11,095 nucleotides of DNA from CAZUHN01 sp964620535 (lineage in GTDB: Bacteria > UBA8248), in the NCBI GenBank assembly GCA_964620535.1, contig CAZUHN010000057.1:1-11095 (forward strand), in the 5' to 3' direction. This document shows, one piece after another, positions 1-6,967 of this stretch. Position numbers and translations under genes: made by a program. The first letter of the stretch is position 1. Each line of letters begins with the position of its first letter. The notes under the pieces were generated by a model. The model was not told the origin of the DNA, did not search any database, and was given only the letters and a program-made list of their open reading frames with translations.

Positions 1-17
1 TATATTATTGAGCGAAT

Positions 18-23
18 AAGGAG
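18..23 (+). promoter_or_regulatory. Shine-Dalgarno site of the left-edge small gene
   Basis: AAGGAG lies 8 nt before the ATG at 32. It is a strong match to the anti-SD sequence. It is the main reason for preferring the forward reading here over a longer open frame on the opposite strand that covers the same bases. Confidence 0.6.
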
Positions 24-31
24 TTGAAAGC

Positions 32-346
32 ATGTTGGAACAAAAAAGCTTTTTGGTAGAATTGACGGAGAATTTCGGTGCGAAACTCCTGGAGAACAGG
101 AAAATAAAAACAACCCGTAGGCAATTGGATTCGTGTGCAAAGAAATACAACGCGGCCGTCAGCGTGAGTCACGCCAAAAATTTTGCTCTGGGAATTCATA
201 CTCCGACCATTTCCATCAGGAGGTTTGAAAAGAAGGGGACCAAGATCGAAACAGAGACTCTCTATTTTTCTTACGAAGGAAAAGGTGAATCTATCATTAC
301 AGATCCCGCCGAGTGGGGCAGAATCCCAACTCAAATTTTCGGTTGA
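32..346 (+). CDS. Small hypothetical protein, 104 aa, no recognised family
   Basis: I do not recognise this protein. It is 104 residues with a basic N-terminal half (KIKTTRRQLD, then CAKKYN) and a C-terminal half that looks like beta strands with alternating charge (KIETETLYFSYEGKGE). I see no signal peptide, membrane segment or CxxC motif. The start is chosen because AAGGAG sits 8 nt upstream. Codon use is mixed and, by eye, more AT-rich than the enzymes to the right, which may mean a different origin or weak expression. A frame on the minus strand (415 down to 5) is longer (136 codons), but it needs a GTG start, lacks a clear ribosome site and shows no family signature. About 300 bp separate this gene from acnA, so it is probably not in an operon with acnA. 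That it is a real gene is moderately supported; its function is unknown. Confidence 0.5.
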   Translation: MLEQKSFLVELTENFGAKLLENRKIKTTRRQLDSCAKKYNAAVSVSHAKNFALGIHTPTISIRRFEKKGTKIETETLYFSYEGKGESIITDPAEWGRIPTQIFG

Positions 347-648
347 TAAGAAATTTTCAGTGTGCAGGGCCATTTTGCGCATCGAATAATTCGAACGCGC
401 AATCGCGCTTCCCACTTAATCGGACTTCAAATTGGAAATGATGGCCTAGAAACAAGGTGGATCGTTCTTTCGATTCTTCCGTGGTATTCTGGGGTTGATA
501 GACAAGGGCTGGATGGTGACCGATACGGGCGTCCATCCGCTTTAATATCCCGAGTTTTGAAGTCGGAGAGTCTGCGCGCCTGCGCCGGTACGGAAAATGT
601 ATCTTCATTTCGAATCAGTAATTCCCTGTTACGGATTTTGGAGTGAAT
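347..648. other. Gene-free leader upstream of acnA with two weak hairpins
   Basis: No convincing gene is seen in this stretch. Two short inverted repeats are present. GCGC-AATC-GCGC (397-408) extends to GAA/TTC with one bulged base. GGATGG (511-516) pairs with CCATCC (533-538) around a 16-nt loop. Neither is followed by a run of T, so neither is a standard intrinsic terminator. I could not find a sigma-70 promoter with good spacing, although a promoter for acnA must lie here unless acnA is transcribed from further left. Whether these repeats are regulatory is unknown. Confidence 0.35.
639..642 (+). promoter_or_regulatory. Ribosome binding site that selects the acnA ATG start
   Basis: GGAG directly abuts a GTG at 643, which is too close to use as a start. 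It sits 6 nt before the ATG at 649, a normal distance. The ATG is therefore preferred, dropping two residues from the longest reading. Confidence 0.6.
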
Positions 649-3372
649 ATGAGAAATAGTTTCAACGCCCGTTCTAATTTGCAACTTAAAGATCGCAAAT
701 ATGAGATTTTTCGGTTGGATGCGTTGACGGGGAAAAGCCAGGTTAATCTCCTTCCCTTTTCGCTAAAAGTTCTTCTCGAAAATTTGCTTCGGGCAGAGGA
801 CGGATTAACGGTAAAGGGAGAAGACATCGAAGCGCTCGCCTCGTGGGATGTTAAGGCTGGTGTCGAACGTGAGGTTGCTTTTACCCCCGGCCGGGTTTTG
901 TTGCAGGATTTTACGGGAGTTCCCGCTGTTGTGGATTTGGCCGTCATGCGGGACGCCATGAAGGCGATGGGTGGCGACCCGGCTCGCATCAATCCTCTTC
1001 AACCCGCGGAACTCGTGATAGATCATTCGGTTCAGGTGGATGAGTACGGAACGGGGGATTCGTTTGAGAAAAACGCCGAAATGGAATTTAGTCGAAACAG
1101 AGAGCGCTATGCTTTTTTGCGCTGGGGGCAGCGGGCTTTCAAGGATTTCAAGGTGGTTCCTCCGGACACCGGGATTGTGCACCAGATCAACCTGGAGTAT
1201 TTGGCGCGTGTTGTGGATACGAAGAAGGGAAACGGTGTCCTGGCCGCATTTCCTGACACCCTCGTGGGAACCGATTCTCATACCACAATGATCAATGGAC
1301 TCGGGGTATTGGGATGGGGAGTAGGTGGGATCGAAGCCGAGGCGGCCATGTTGGGGCAACCTTACTCCATGCTGATTCCCGAAGTGATCGGTTTTAAGTT
1401 AAGAGGAGCGCTTTCCGAAGGCGCAACGGGGACGGACCTTGTTCTCACCATCGTTCAGATGCTTCGAAAAAAGGGCGTGGTGGGTAAGTTCGTGGAATAT
1501 TACGGTGATGGCCTTTCTGCATTGCCCCTTGCGGACAGAGCCACAATTGCAAACATGTCTCCGGAGTACGGGGCCACATGCGGAATTTTCCCGGTCGATG
1601 TCGTGACGATCGAGTATTTAAAGTTCACCGGTAGATCGCCTGAGCAAATCGCGCTGGTTGAGAGTTACACCAAGGAGCAGGGTCTTTTCCACTCCGAATC
1701 GATTTCAGAACCGGAATACACCGATACGCTTGAGCTCGATCTTTCAACCGTCGAGCCCAGCATGGCTGGACCGAAGCGGCCGCAGGATCGAGTTCCCTTG
1801 AGAGAATCAAAGCCTATGTTCGAAAAGGCCCTGAAAGATTTACTCGAAGAGAGCGCCGGTTCGAAAAATGATTCGAAAAGCAATGGGGATAGGAGGGGCG
1901 AATCGAAGTCGCCCGCAACGGTCAAAGTGGATATCGGCGGGGAAGAAATCGAGCTTGCCAATGGATCTGTGGTAATAACGGCAATCACGAGTTGCACAAA
2001 TACTTCAAATCCCGCCGCCATGTTGGGCGCGGGACTCGTGGCAATGAAGGCGGTTGAAAGGGGGCTCCGATCCAAGCCCTGGGTGAAGACCAGCCTGGCC
2101 CCTGGATCAAAGGTGGTGATGGAATACCTGGAGAAGGCGGGTTTGATCTCTCCCCTGGAGACTTTGGGGTTCAATCTGGTGGGATTCGGCTGCACCACCT
2201 GCATCGGCAATTCGGGCCCCCTTCCGGCCGCAGTTTCAGAAGCGATCCGAGAAGGAGACCTTTCCGTTGTATCCGTGATCTCGGGGAACAGGAATTTTGA
2301 GGGACGCGTACATAGCGAGGTGCGGATGAATTATTTGGCCTCTCCGCCTTTGGTTGTGATTTACGCACTCGCGGGGCGAATGGATATCAACCTTGCGAGC
2401 GATCCGCTGGGCCAGGGCGCGGACGGGAAACTGGTTTACCTGAAGGATATTTGGCCCTCGCAACGCGAGGTGCAGGAGGTGATTCTTTCCAGCCTTCAGT
2501 CCGATATGTACCGGAATAGTTACGAGGATATTTATCGTGGCGACCTTCGCTGGATGGGCCTTCCCGTTCCTGAGGGCGATCTTTTCGCCTGGGACGAAAA
2601 TTCTACCTATATACGGCATCCGCCTTACTTCGATGGAATGAACTCCAAGCCTTCGCCGGTAACAGATATCAAAGGGGCGCGTGCCTTGGCGGTGCTTGGC
2701 GACAGCGTCACCACAGATCACATCTCGCCGGCGGGAGCTATCCGCCCCACCGATCCTGCGGGCCGATATTTGACCGAGAAGGGTGTGGATCCGGTGGAAT
2801 TTAATTCCTACGGCTCTAGACGAGGCAACCACGAAGTCATGATGCGGGGCGCATTTGCGAACGTCCGCCTCAGGAACCAGATGGCTCCTGGAACCGAGGG
2901 CGGATGGACCTGTCATCAGACTTCTGGGAAGCAGATGACGATTTATGATGCCTCCGTGCGGTATCAACAAGAAGGCGTGCCTCTTCTCGTTTTGGCGGGT
3001 AAGGAATATGGGTCCGGCTCATCGCGAGATTGGGCTGCCAAGGGGCCCATGTTGCTCGGCATTCGTGCAGTCATTACCGAGAGTTTTGAGCGGATCCATC
3101 GCTCCAACCTGGTGGGGATGGGAATCCTTCCCCTTCAGTTCATGCCGGGCGATAGCGTCGAAAAATTGGGGCTCACAGGCGAAGAAAGATTTGATTTTGA
3201 AGGTATTGGTGATGGTTCCGCAAAAGAGATCGAAGTTACCGCAATCCCACGCGAAGGAAGGCCGATTGTTTTCAAAGCAAAAGTGCGCATCGATACGCCA
3301 CAGGAAGTGCACTACTACCAAAATGGCGGAATATTGCATTACGTGCTTCGCCAGCTTTTGGCGGCGGACTAA
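649..3372 (+). CDS. acnA: Aconitate hydratase, AcnA/IRP1 type
   Basis: Interconverts citrate and isocitrate through cis-aconitate in the TCA cycle; a cytosolic 4Fe-4S enzyme. The 907-aa length matches the AcnA/IRP1 class (about 890-900). Three cluster cysteines are visible: Cys449 in TSCTNTSNP, and Cys515 and Cys518 in GFGCTTCIGNSGPL. Asp209-Ser-His211 (GTDSHTTMINGLG) belongs to the N-terminal catalytic domains, followed by the AcnA-typical MLGQPYSMLIPEVIG. The C-terminal swivel domain has DHISPAG (Asp690-His691), SYGSRRGNHEVMMRG and YGSGSSRDWAAKG, with Ser791-Ser792-Arg793 corresponding to the active-site Ser-Ser-Arg of mitochondrial aconitase. Residues about 401-423 form a Ser/Lys/Asp-rich, probably disordered linker between domains, somewhat longer than usual. 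The start at 649 is set by the GGAG 6 nt upstream. The gene converges on fumC. AcnD (2-methylcitrate pathway) is less likely: the motifs and length fit AcnA and no prp genes are nearby. Confidence 0.97.
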   Translation: MRNSFNARSNLQLKDRKYEIFRLDALTGKSQVNLLPFSLKVLLENLLRAEDGLTVKGEDIEALASWDVKAGVEREVAFTPGRVLLQDFTGVPAVVDLAVMRDAMKAMGGDPARINPLQPAELVIDHSVQVDEYGTGDSFEKNAEMEFSRNRERYAFLRWGQRAFKDFKVVPPDTGIVHQINLEYLARVVDTKKGNGVLAAFPDTLVGTDSHTTMINGLGVLGWGVGGIEAEAAMLGQPYSMLIPEVIGFKLRGALSEGATGTDLVLTIVQMLRKKGVVGKFVEYYGDGLSALPLADRATIANMSPEYGATCGIFPVDVVTIEYLKFTGRSPEQIALVESYTKEQGLFHSESISEPEYTDTLELDLSTVEPSMAGPKRPQDRVPLRESKPMFEKALKDLLEESAGSKNDSKSNGDRRGESKSPATVKVDIGGEEIELANGSVVITAITSCTNTSNPAAMLGAGLVAMKAVERGLRSKPWVKTSLAPGSKVVMEYLEKAGLISPLETLGFNLVGFGCTTCIGNSGPLPAAVSEAIREGDLSVVSVISGNRNFEGRVHSEVRMNYLASPPLVVIYALAGRMDINLASDPLGQGADGKLVYLKDIWPSQREVQEVILSSLQSDMYRNSYEDIYRGDLRWMGLPVPEGDLFAWDENSTYIRHPPYFDGMNSKPSPVTDIKGARALAVLGDSVTTDHISPAGAIRPTDPAGRYLTEKGVDPVEFNSYGSRRGNHEVMMRGAFANVRLRNQMAPGTEGGWTCHQTSGKQMTIYDASVRYQQEGVPLLVLAGKEYGSGSSRDWAAKGPMLLGIRAVITESFERIHRSNLVGMGILPLQFMPGDSVEKLGLTGEERFDFEGIGDGSAKEIEVTAIPREGRPIVFKAKVRIDTPQEVHYYQNGGILHYVLRQLLAAD

Positions 3373-3432
3373 AAACCGCACCGGACGGACCATACCGCCC
3401 GCGGACTAAGCGTCTTTCAAAAACCTCGCTAA
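3373..3432. other. Short convergent gap between acnA and fumC
   Basis: This 60-bp spacer separates two stop codons facing each other. I see no hairpin with a T run in either direction. The nine bases GCGGACTAA that end acnA (3364-3372) recur at 3401-3409, a short direct repeat carrying the stop codon. Confidence 0.5.
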
Positions 3433-4824
3433 TTATATCTTGGGTTCCACCATTTTCTCCGGCCGGACCGCCTCGTCGAATTTTTCCCCCGTGAGAAAGT
3501 TCAGTTCGATCGCGGCCTCGCGCAGGGTGGTATTTTCCGCATGGGCTTTCTTCGCCACTTTCGCGGCGTTATCATAGCCGATATGCGGATTCAAGGCCGT
3601 GACGAGCATGAGGGAATTATTAAGATAGCCTTCGATCGTCGCCACGTTCGCCTCAATCCCCACGGCGCAATTCTGGTTGAACGAGTCGCAGGCGTCCGCC
3701 AGCAGGCGGATAGAGTTGAGCAGGTTGAAGATTATAACCGGCTTAAACACGTTCAACTCAAAGTTTCCGGACATCCCCCCCACGTTGATGGCGACATCGT
3801 TCCCCATTACTTGCGCGCAGACCATCGTCATCGCCTCGCTCTGGGTCGGGTTGACCTTTCCCGGCATGATGGAACTTCCTGGTTCGTTCTCGGGAATGAT
3901 TAGCTCCCCGATCCCGCAGCGTGGCCCCGAAGAAAGCCAACGGACGTCGTTCGCGATCTTCATCAACGAAGCGGCGAGCGTTTTCAGCGCTCCGCTGGCG
4001 AAAACGATCGCGTCGTGCGCGGCCAGCGATTCGAATTTGTTGGGCGCCGAACGGAAGGGAAGGTTCGTCATCCGGGCGATGTGCCCCGCCGCATTGTCAG
4101 CGAATCCTGGAGCCGTATTCAACCCCGTTCCCACGGCGGTTCCTCCGAGCGCCAGTTCGTATAGGCCACTCTGGCTAGATTCAATCCGCTTCAGACCGTT
4201 CCCCAGTTGTTCCACGTAGCCGAAAAACTCCTGCCCCAGGGTGAGTGGAACAGCGTCCATGAGATGCGTGCGGCCGATCTTAATGACGCCCTCGAAGGCT
4301 TTCGCTTTCTTTCCCAGTGTGTCCCGCAATGCCCTCACGGCGGGCAAGAGATGATGATGAATCCGCTCGGCGGCGGCGATGTGCATGGCAGTGGGGAAGG
4401 TGTCGTTGGAGGATTGCCCTTTGTTGACATCATCATTGGGGTGAATGGGCTTTTTGCTCCCGAGCTCGCCTCCGGCCAATTCGATGGCCCGGTTCGAAAT
4501 CACCTCGTTTGCGTTCATGTTCGTCTGGGTCCCGCTCCCCGTTTGCCAAACGACAAGGGGAAAGTGCGCGTCTAGTTTCCCCTCGATGACTTCATGCGCC
4601 GCCTGGACGATCAGATCCGCCTTTTCTGCCGGGAGGATGCCCAGCTCTTTGTTGGCGAAGACTGCCGCCTTCTTCAGAATGCCCAGTGCCCGGATGATTT
4701 CACGGGGAAAACGGTCCCCCCCGATTTTGAAGTTCATGAGGGAACGGGCTGTCTGCGCTCCATAATATTTGTTGCTGGGTACTTGAATTTCGCCCATGCT
4801 GTCGGTTTCTGTCCGATGGTCCAT
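3433..4824 (-). CDS. fumC: Class II fumarate hydratase
   Basis: Hydrates fumarate to L-malate in the TCA cycle; a cytosolic, iron-free homotetramer of the fumarase/aspartase superfamily. The 463-aa length is normal for FumC (E. coli about 467). Conserved regions in order: TGSGTQTNMNANEVISNRA (95-113), HPNDDVNKGQSSND (128-141), the catalytic loop GRTHLMDAVPLTLGQE with His187, and the SS-loop signature GSSIMPGKVNPTQ with Ser317 as the expected catalytic serine. The TQ after NP is typical of fumarase; aspartate ammonia-lyase has a different residue set there. The start is the ATG at 4824, where GGGAG lies 6 nt upstream and MDHRTETDSMGEIQVP matches the usual beginning of the family. The open frame extends 53 codons further upstream (to 4983), but that part has no family similarity and is taken as leader. 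It converges with acnA, so the two TCA genes use separate promoters. Confidence 0.96.
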   Translation of the reverse strand: MDHRTETDSMGEIQVPSNKYYGAQTARSLMNFKIGGDRFPREIIRALGILKKAAVFANKELGILPAEKADLIVQAAHEVIEGKLDAHFPLVVWQTGSGTQTNMNANEVISNRAIELAGGELGSKKPIHPNDDVNKGQSSNDTFPTAMHIAAAERIHHHLLPAVRALRDTLGKKAKAFEGVIKIGRTHLMDAVPLTLGQEFFGYVEQLGNGLKRIESSQSGLYELALGGTAVGTGLNTAPGFADNAAGHIARMTNLPFRSAPNKFESLAAHDAIVFASGALKTLAASLMKIANDVRWLSSGPRCGIGELIIPENEPGSSIMPGKVNPTQSEAMTMVCAQVMGNDVAINVGGMSGNFELNVFKPVIIFNLLNSIRLLADACDSFNQNCAVGIEANVATIEGYLNNSLMLVTALNPHIGYDNAAKVAKKAHAENTTLREAAIELNFLTGEKFDEAVRPEKMVEPKI

Positions 4825-5277
4825 GGCATTCTCCCAGAAGGGAATAGAATTCAATATTTGGCTCGAATCGGAAATAAGCCCCTTAATTTTTCCCGGTGCT
4901 GAAAATATCGCACAGATACCGGCCGGCAAAAAAGTTATGCGGGGATCTCGCACCAACAGGCCCCAGCCGAATTTTCTTTCCACGAGTCAAAACATCGCCT
5001 GCATGTGAATTCTACCGGTCACCGTGGCTCCGGTGGATCGTCAGAGTTCAGCAGAGGGTAAGAACGCCAACGGGTATTGCGGTTCCCTTGCCCCGGCTTC
5101 AATATATTGCTCTCAATCAAAACATGGGTCGGACAGACTCCCGCCGCCGGTTTCCCGGAAAGCCGTTGAAAAAGTACCGTCAGAAGAGGGGAGGCTCCGA
5201 TGCGTCCGCGAGGGCCGCTCACGGTGCCCCGAGACCTCTATACTGCGATAGGCCGGTGAGACGGATCAACGGGCCAA

Positions 5278-5307
5278 GAGGCCGGACATCTCCTTAAGAC
5301 CGGCCTC
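5278..5307. repeat. Perfect 8-bp inverted repeat (hairpin)
   Basis: GAGGCCGG (5278-5285) and CCGGCCTC (5300-5307) are exact reverse complements around a 14-nt loop. The stem is GC-rich and stable, but no T run follows on either strand, so it is not a canonical intrinsic terminator. A further AGGCCGG copy lies just to the left, at about 5249-5255. The role is unknown. Confidence 0.45.
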
Positions 5308-5381
5308 CATCCCTTGCCAGGGAACTCCGGGGCCGCTGTGGAGAATGGGGGTACTTTGAAACCGGAAAATCCCGCTTTCAC

Positions 5382-5414
5382 TTGACGGGCATTTGATTGT
5401 TGTTTCAATATAAT
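5382..5414 (+). promoter_or_regulatory. Possible promoter patch with TATAAT box
   Basis: An AT-rich island in otherwise GC-rich sequence contains an exact TATAAT (5409-5414). A TTGACG lies at 5382-5387, but the 21-bp spacing is too long for a standard sigma-70 promoter. An alternative pair is TTGTTT (5400-5405) and TATTTT (5423-5428) with 17 bp. It lies just before the CMD relic and about 340 bp before the MBL gene, so it could be a surviving promoter of the relic that now serves the downstream run. This is inference. Confidence 0.3.
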
Positions 5415-5434
5415 AGTTCTAGTATTTTTGGTAA

Positions 5435-5644
5435 AACTGTCACAAAGCGGCAACACGGGAGGATATCGAAGAACTTCGATCCGTCGGGTTTTTCGATGAA
5501 AATGTCCTGGGCATCATCGCATCCGTGGCATACTGCAATTACAGCAATCGGCTGAATCTGGCCATCGGCATGGAGGACGCCGAGTTGGAGGGACCGGTCG
5601 AGTTCCTCTGCGCGATCAGGGCGGTGCGCAGCGTCGGCGCTTGA
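5435..5644 (+). pseudogene. C-terminal relic of an AhpD/CMD-family (peroxidase-related) gene
   Basis: This frame is open from just after a TAA (5432-5434) to a TGA (5642-5644) and encodes about 69 residues. The part from TREDIEELRSVGFFDE through VLGIIASVAYCNYSNRL to LAIGMED closely matches the C-terminal signature of peroxidase-related carboxymuconolactone decarboxylase proteins (pattern DIEaLRaaGfsDeeIleiv..vAyfNf.NRla..lG). The N-terminal half, which carries the CxxC/His redox centre, is absent: there is a stop immediately upstream and I found no matching piece in other frames further left. There is no start codon or ribosome site at the front. It is best read as a 5'-truncated remnant. The similarity is recalled from the family pattern, not computed. 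It lies upstream of an intact but different CMD-family gene. Confidence 0.6.
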
Positions 5645-5695
5645 CCTCATGGCATTGGCCCTTGGGGATTGAAAAGCGCGGCGGGAAGAGGAATC

Positions 5696-5731
5696 GGTTC
5701 AAAAAGATGTTGAATGAGAAAGAATTGAACC
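5696..5731 (+). repeat. Inverted repeat upstream of the MBL gene
   Basis: GGTTCAA (5696-5702) and TTGAACC (5725-5731) are exact reverse complements separated by 22 nt. The right arm ends 9 nt before the ribosome site (5741-5744) of the lactonase-like gene. It could be an operator for a dimeric regulator or an mRNA leader hairpin, or it could be chance. Confidence 0.35.
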
Positions 5732-5749
5732 ATCTAACGAGGAGAGATC

Positions 5750-6502
5750 ATGGCAGAACTGCGTATTCGTCCTTTGAATTGCGGCACGATTCACACGGAT
5801 TACTCCAACATGGTCTATTGGACCAATTTCGGCACGAAGATAGACATTCCTTCGTTCGTATATCTGATTGAGGGAAGCGATAAGAAAATCGTGGTTGATA
5901 CCAGTTACCTGAGCCCTGAACGGGGAGGCGCCCCCTGGCCGGCCACTCGCGCCCCCGGCGAGGAGGTAAAGAGCCAAATTGAGGGCGCAGGCTGGAAATG
6001 CGAGGACGTCGAAATCCTCATCCTCACCCATTTGCACTGGGACCACTCGCAGAACTGCGATTTGTTCCCGAACGCCGTCAAATATGTCTGGGCCCAGGAA
6101 CTTCAGTACTCCATCTGCCCGGTGAGCCTTCAGGCGAAGCCTTACGACGCCCCCATCAACCCCGGCACGCGGTGGCCGATGTTTGCGCAGCAGGGGATCA
6201 TCTTCGAGCCCATCTGGAAGGACGAGACCGAGATCGCTCCCGGCGTCTTACTTTTCCATACCCCGGGCCATACCCCGGGCCATTGCTCGGTGGCGGTGGA
6301 GACGAAGGCGGGCACATACGTGCTCGCGGCGGACGTGATCCAGATAAAAGAAGGGCTTGATCGGCGCGTCCCGGCGGGCCAGATGTCGAACATGCGGGAC
6401 GCCGTCGAAAGCATCCATAAATGCATCGCCATCGCCTCGGAGGAGGAATTCATCCTCCCGGGCCACGAGCGCTCGGTGTTGGAAAAGACCGTCTATCCAT
6501 GA
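5750..6502 (+). CDS. MBL-fold hydrolase, N-acyl homoserine lactonase-like
   Basis: A cytosolic metallo-beta-lactamase-fold enzyme that most resembles the AiiA/AttM family of AHL lactonases, which open the lactone ring of quorum-sensing acyl-homoserine lactones. The 250-aa length equals AiiA. The full dinuclear metal set is present: His94, His96, Asp98 and His99 in THLHWDHSQN; His174 in HTPGHTPGH; Asp195 in LAADVIQ; His239 in LPGHERS. The N-terminal PLNCGTIHTDYSNMVYW and FVYLIEG strand also fit this family. GGAG (5741-5744) lies 5 nt before the ATG. There is no signal peptide. It heads a forward run with the CMD and VOC genes (57 bp and 41 bp gaps). The family also contains enzymes acting on other lactones or esters, so the natural substrate is not proven; enol-lactones or xenobiotic esters are possible. 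Fold and metal chemistry are secure, but the substrate is inferred. Confidence 0.88.
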   Translation: MAELRIRPLNCGTIHTDYSNMVYWTNFGTKIDIPSFVYLIEGSDKKIVVDTSYLSPERGGAPWPATRAPGEEVKSQIEGAGWKCEDVEILILTHLHWDHSQNCDLFPNAVKYVWAQELQYSICPVSLQAKPYDAPINPGTRWPMFAQQGIIFEPIWKDETEIAPGVLLFHTPGHTPGHCSVAVETKAGTYVLAADVIQIKEGLDRRVPAGQMSNMRDAVESIHKCIAIASEEEFILPGHERSVLEKTVYP

Positions 6503-6541
6503 TGCGCGCCGTTTTTCCAGGACATGTCTCTGAATCTCAAC

Positions 6542-6549
6542 GGAAGGAG
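6542..6549 (+). promoter_or_regulatory. Ribosome binding site of the CMD-family gene
   Basis: GGAAGGAG lies 10 nt before the ATG at 6560. This supports that start over an in-frame ATG at 6524, which has only AGGA three bases upstream. Confidence 0.5.
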
Positions 6550-6559
6550 ATCACCCTCT

Positions 6560-6937
6560 ATGGCCATGAGCCCGAAGGGGAAAGAACTTTACGACAAAAT
6601 GTTCGCGGCGCGGGGTTTCATCTATCCTGCCTATGAGCTTCTTTGCGAGGTGGACCCCGAGCTGTTGGAGAAATACGAAGAGCTGAAAAACTACGTTATG
6701 CAAAAGGAAGGCCCTTTCGAGGAAAAGTACAGGGAGCTTTTCATCTCGGTGGCGATGGCCGCGCGGAATCCCTCGGACGCGGATTCGCTCAAGAACCACC
6801 TGAAGCGCGCCTTGAAGCTCGGCGCGACGGTGGTGGAGGCCGTCGAAGCGCTCGAGTGTGCCCTCGCCCCTTGCGGCATGCCGACCCTTGTTGCGGGATG
6901 CACGCTGCTGAAAGAGGTCGTGGACGAAGGGTATTAG
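6560..6937 (+). CDS. Carboxymuconolactone decarboxylase (CMD)-family protein lacking CxxC
   Basis: A 125-aa, mostly helical protein of the AhpD/CMD fold. The family core is recognisable in YRELFISVAMAARN followed by LKNHLKRALKLGATVVEAVEALE, matching the usual E-L...A...C..C...H...AL..GAT..E pattern. His80 aligns with the conserved family His. The two redox cysteines expected four and seven residues before it are replaced by Ser76 and Asp73. It is therefore unlikely to be an AhpD-type thiol peroxidase and is closer in this respect to true gamma-carboxymuconolactone decarboxylases, which work without that pair. Three other cysteines (Cys100, Cys105, Cys114) cluster near the C-terminus. The start at 6560 is set by GGAAGGAG; 12 more residues are possible from 6524. 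It lies between the MBL and VOC genes on the same strand, probably co-transcribed. Family assignment is good; the reaction is unknown. Confidence 0.8.
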   Translation: MAMSPKGKELYDKMFAARGFIYPAYELLCEVDPELLEKYEELKNYVMQKEGPFEEKYRELFISVAMAARNPSDADSLKNHLKRALKLGATVVEAVEALECALAPCGMPTLVAGCTLLKEVVDEGY

Positions 6938-6967
6938 GGGGAGGGAGCGGCCGGCATTTCCCGCATC

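Larger units (their letters stand above)
4825..5434. other. Gene-free region upstream of fumC
   Basis: I find no gene that I can support in these roughly 600 bases. Open frames on both strands are short (70-130 codons), overlap each other, lack good ribosome sites and show no motif. The fumC leader must occupy the left part; it contains the palindrome CCGGCCGG (4919-4926). A clean hairpin (5278-5307) and an AT-rich promoter-like patch (5382-5414) are listed separately. The stretch ends next to a gene relic, so part of it may be decayed coding sequence too old to recognise. Confidence 0.5.

Noticed and set aside
391..410. Hairpin after the small gene as an intrinsic terminator
   Set aside because: The stem is short with a bulge and no T run follows.
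5..415. 136-codon frame on the minus strand covering the small left-edge gene
   Set aside because: GTG start, no clear ribosome site and no family signature; the forward frame has AAGGAG at a good distance.
2236..2970. 244-codon open frame on the minus strand
   Set aside because: It lies wholly inside acnA on the opposite strand, has no family motif or ribosome site, and acnA is unmistakable here.
649..3372. AcnD (2-methylcitrate dehydratase of the prp pathway) as the identity of the aconitase
   Set aside because: Motifs such as MLGQPYSMLIPEVIG and the length fit AcnA, and no prpB/prpC/prpF neighbours are present.
4825..4983. 53-codon N-terminal extension of fumC
   Set aside because: It has no resemblance to fumarase N-termini, and the ATG at 4824 has GGGAG 6 nt upstream and the usual FumC opening.
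4896..5297. Overlapping 67-133-codon frames in the gap upstream of the relic
   Set aside because: They contradict each other on both strands, have no ribosome site, no recognisable motif and an Arg/Pro-rich shadow composition.
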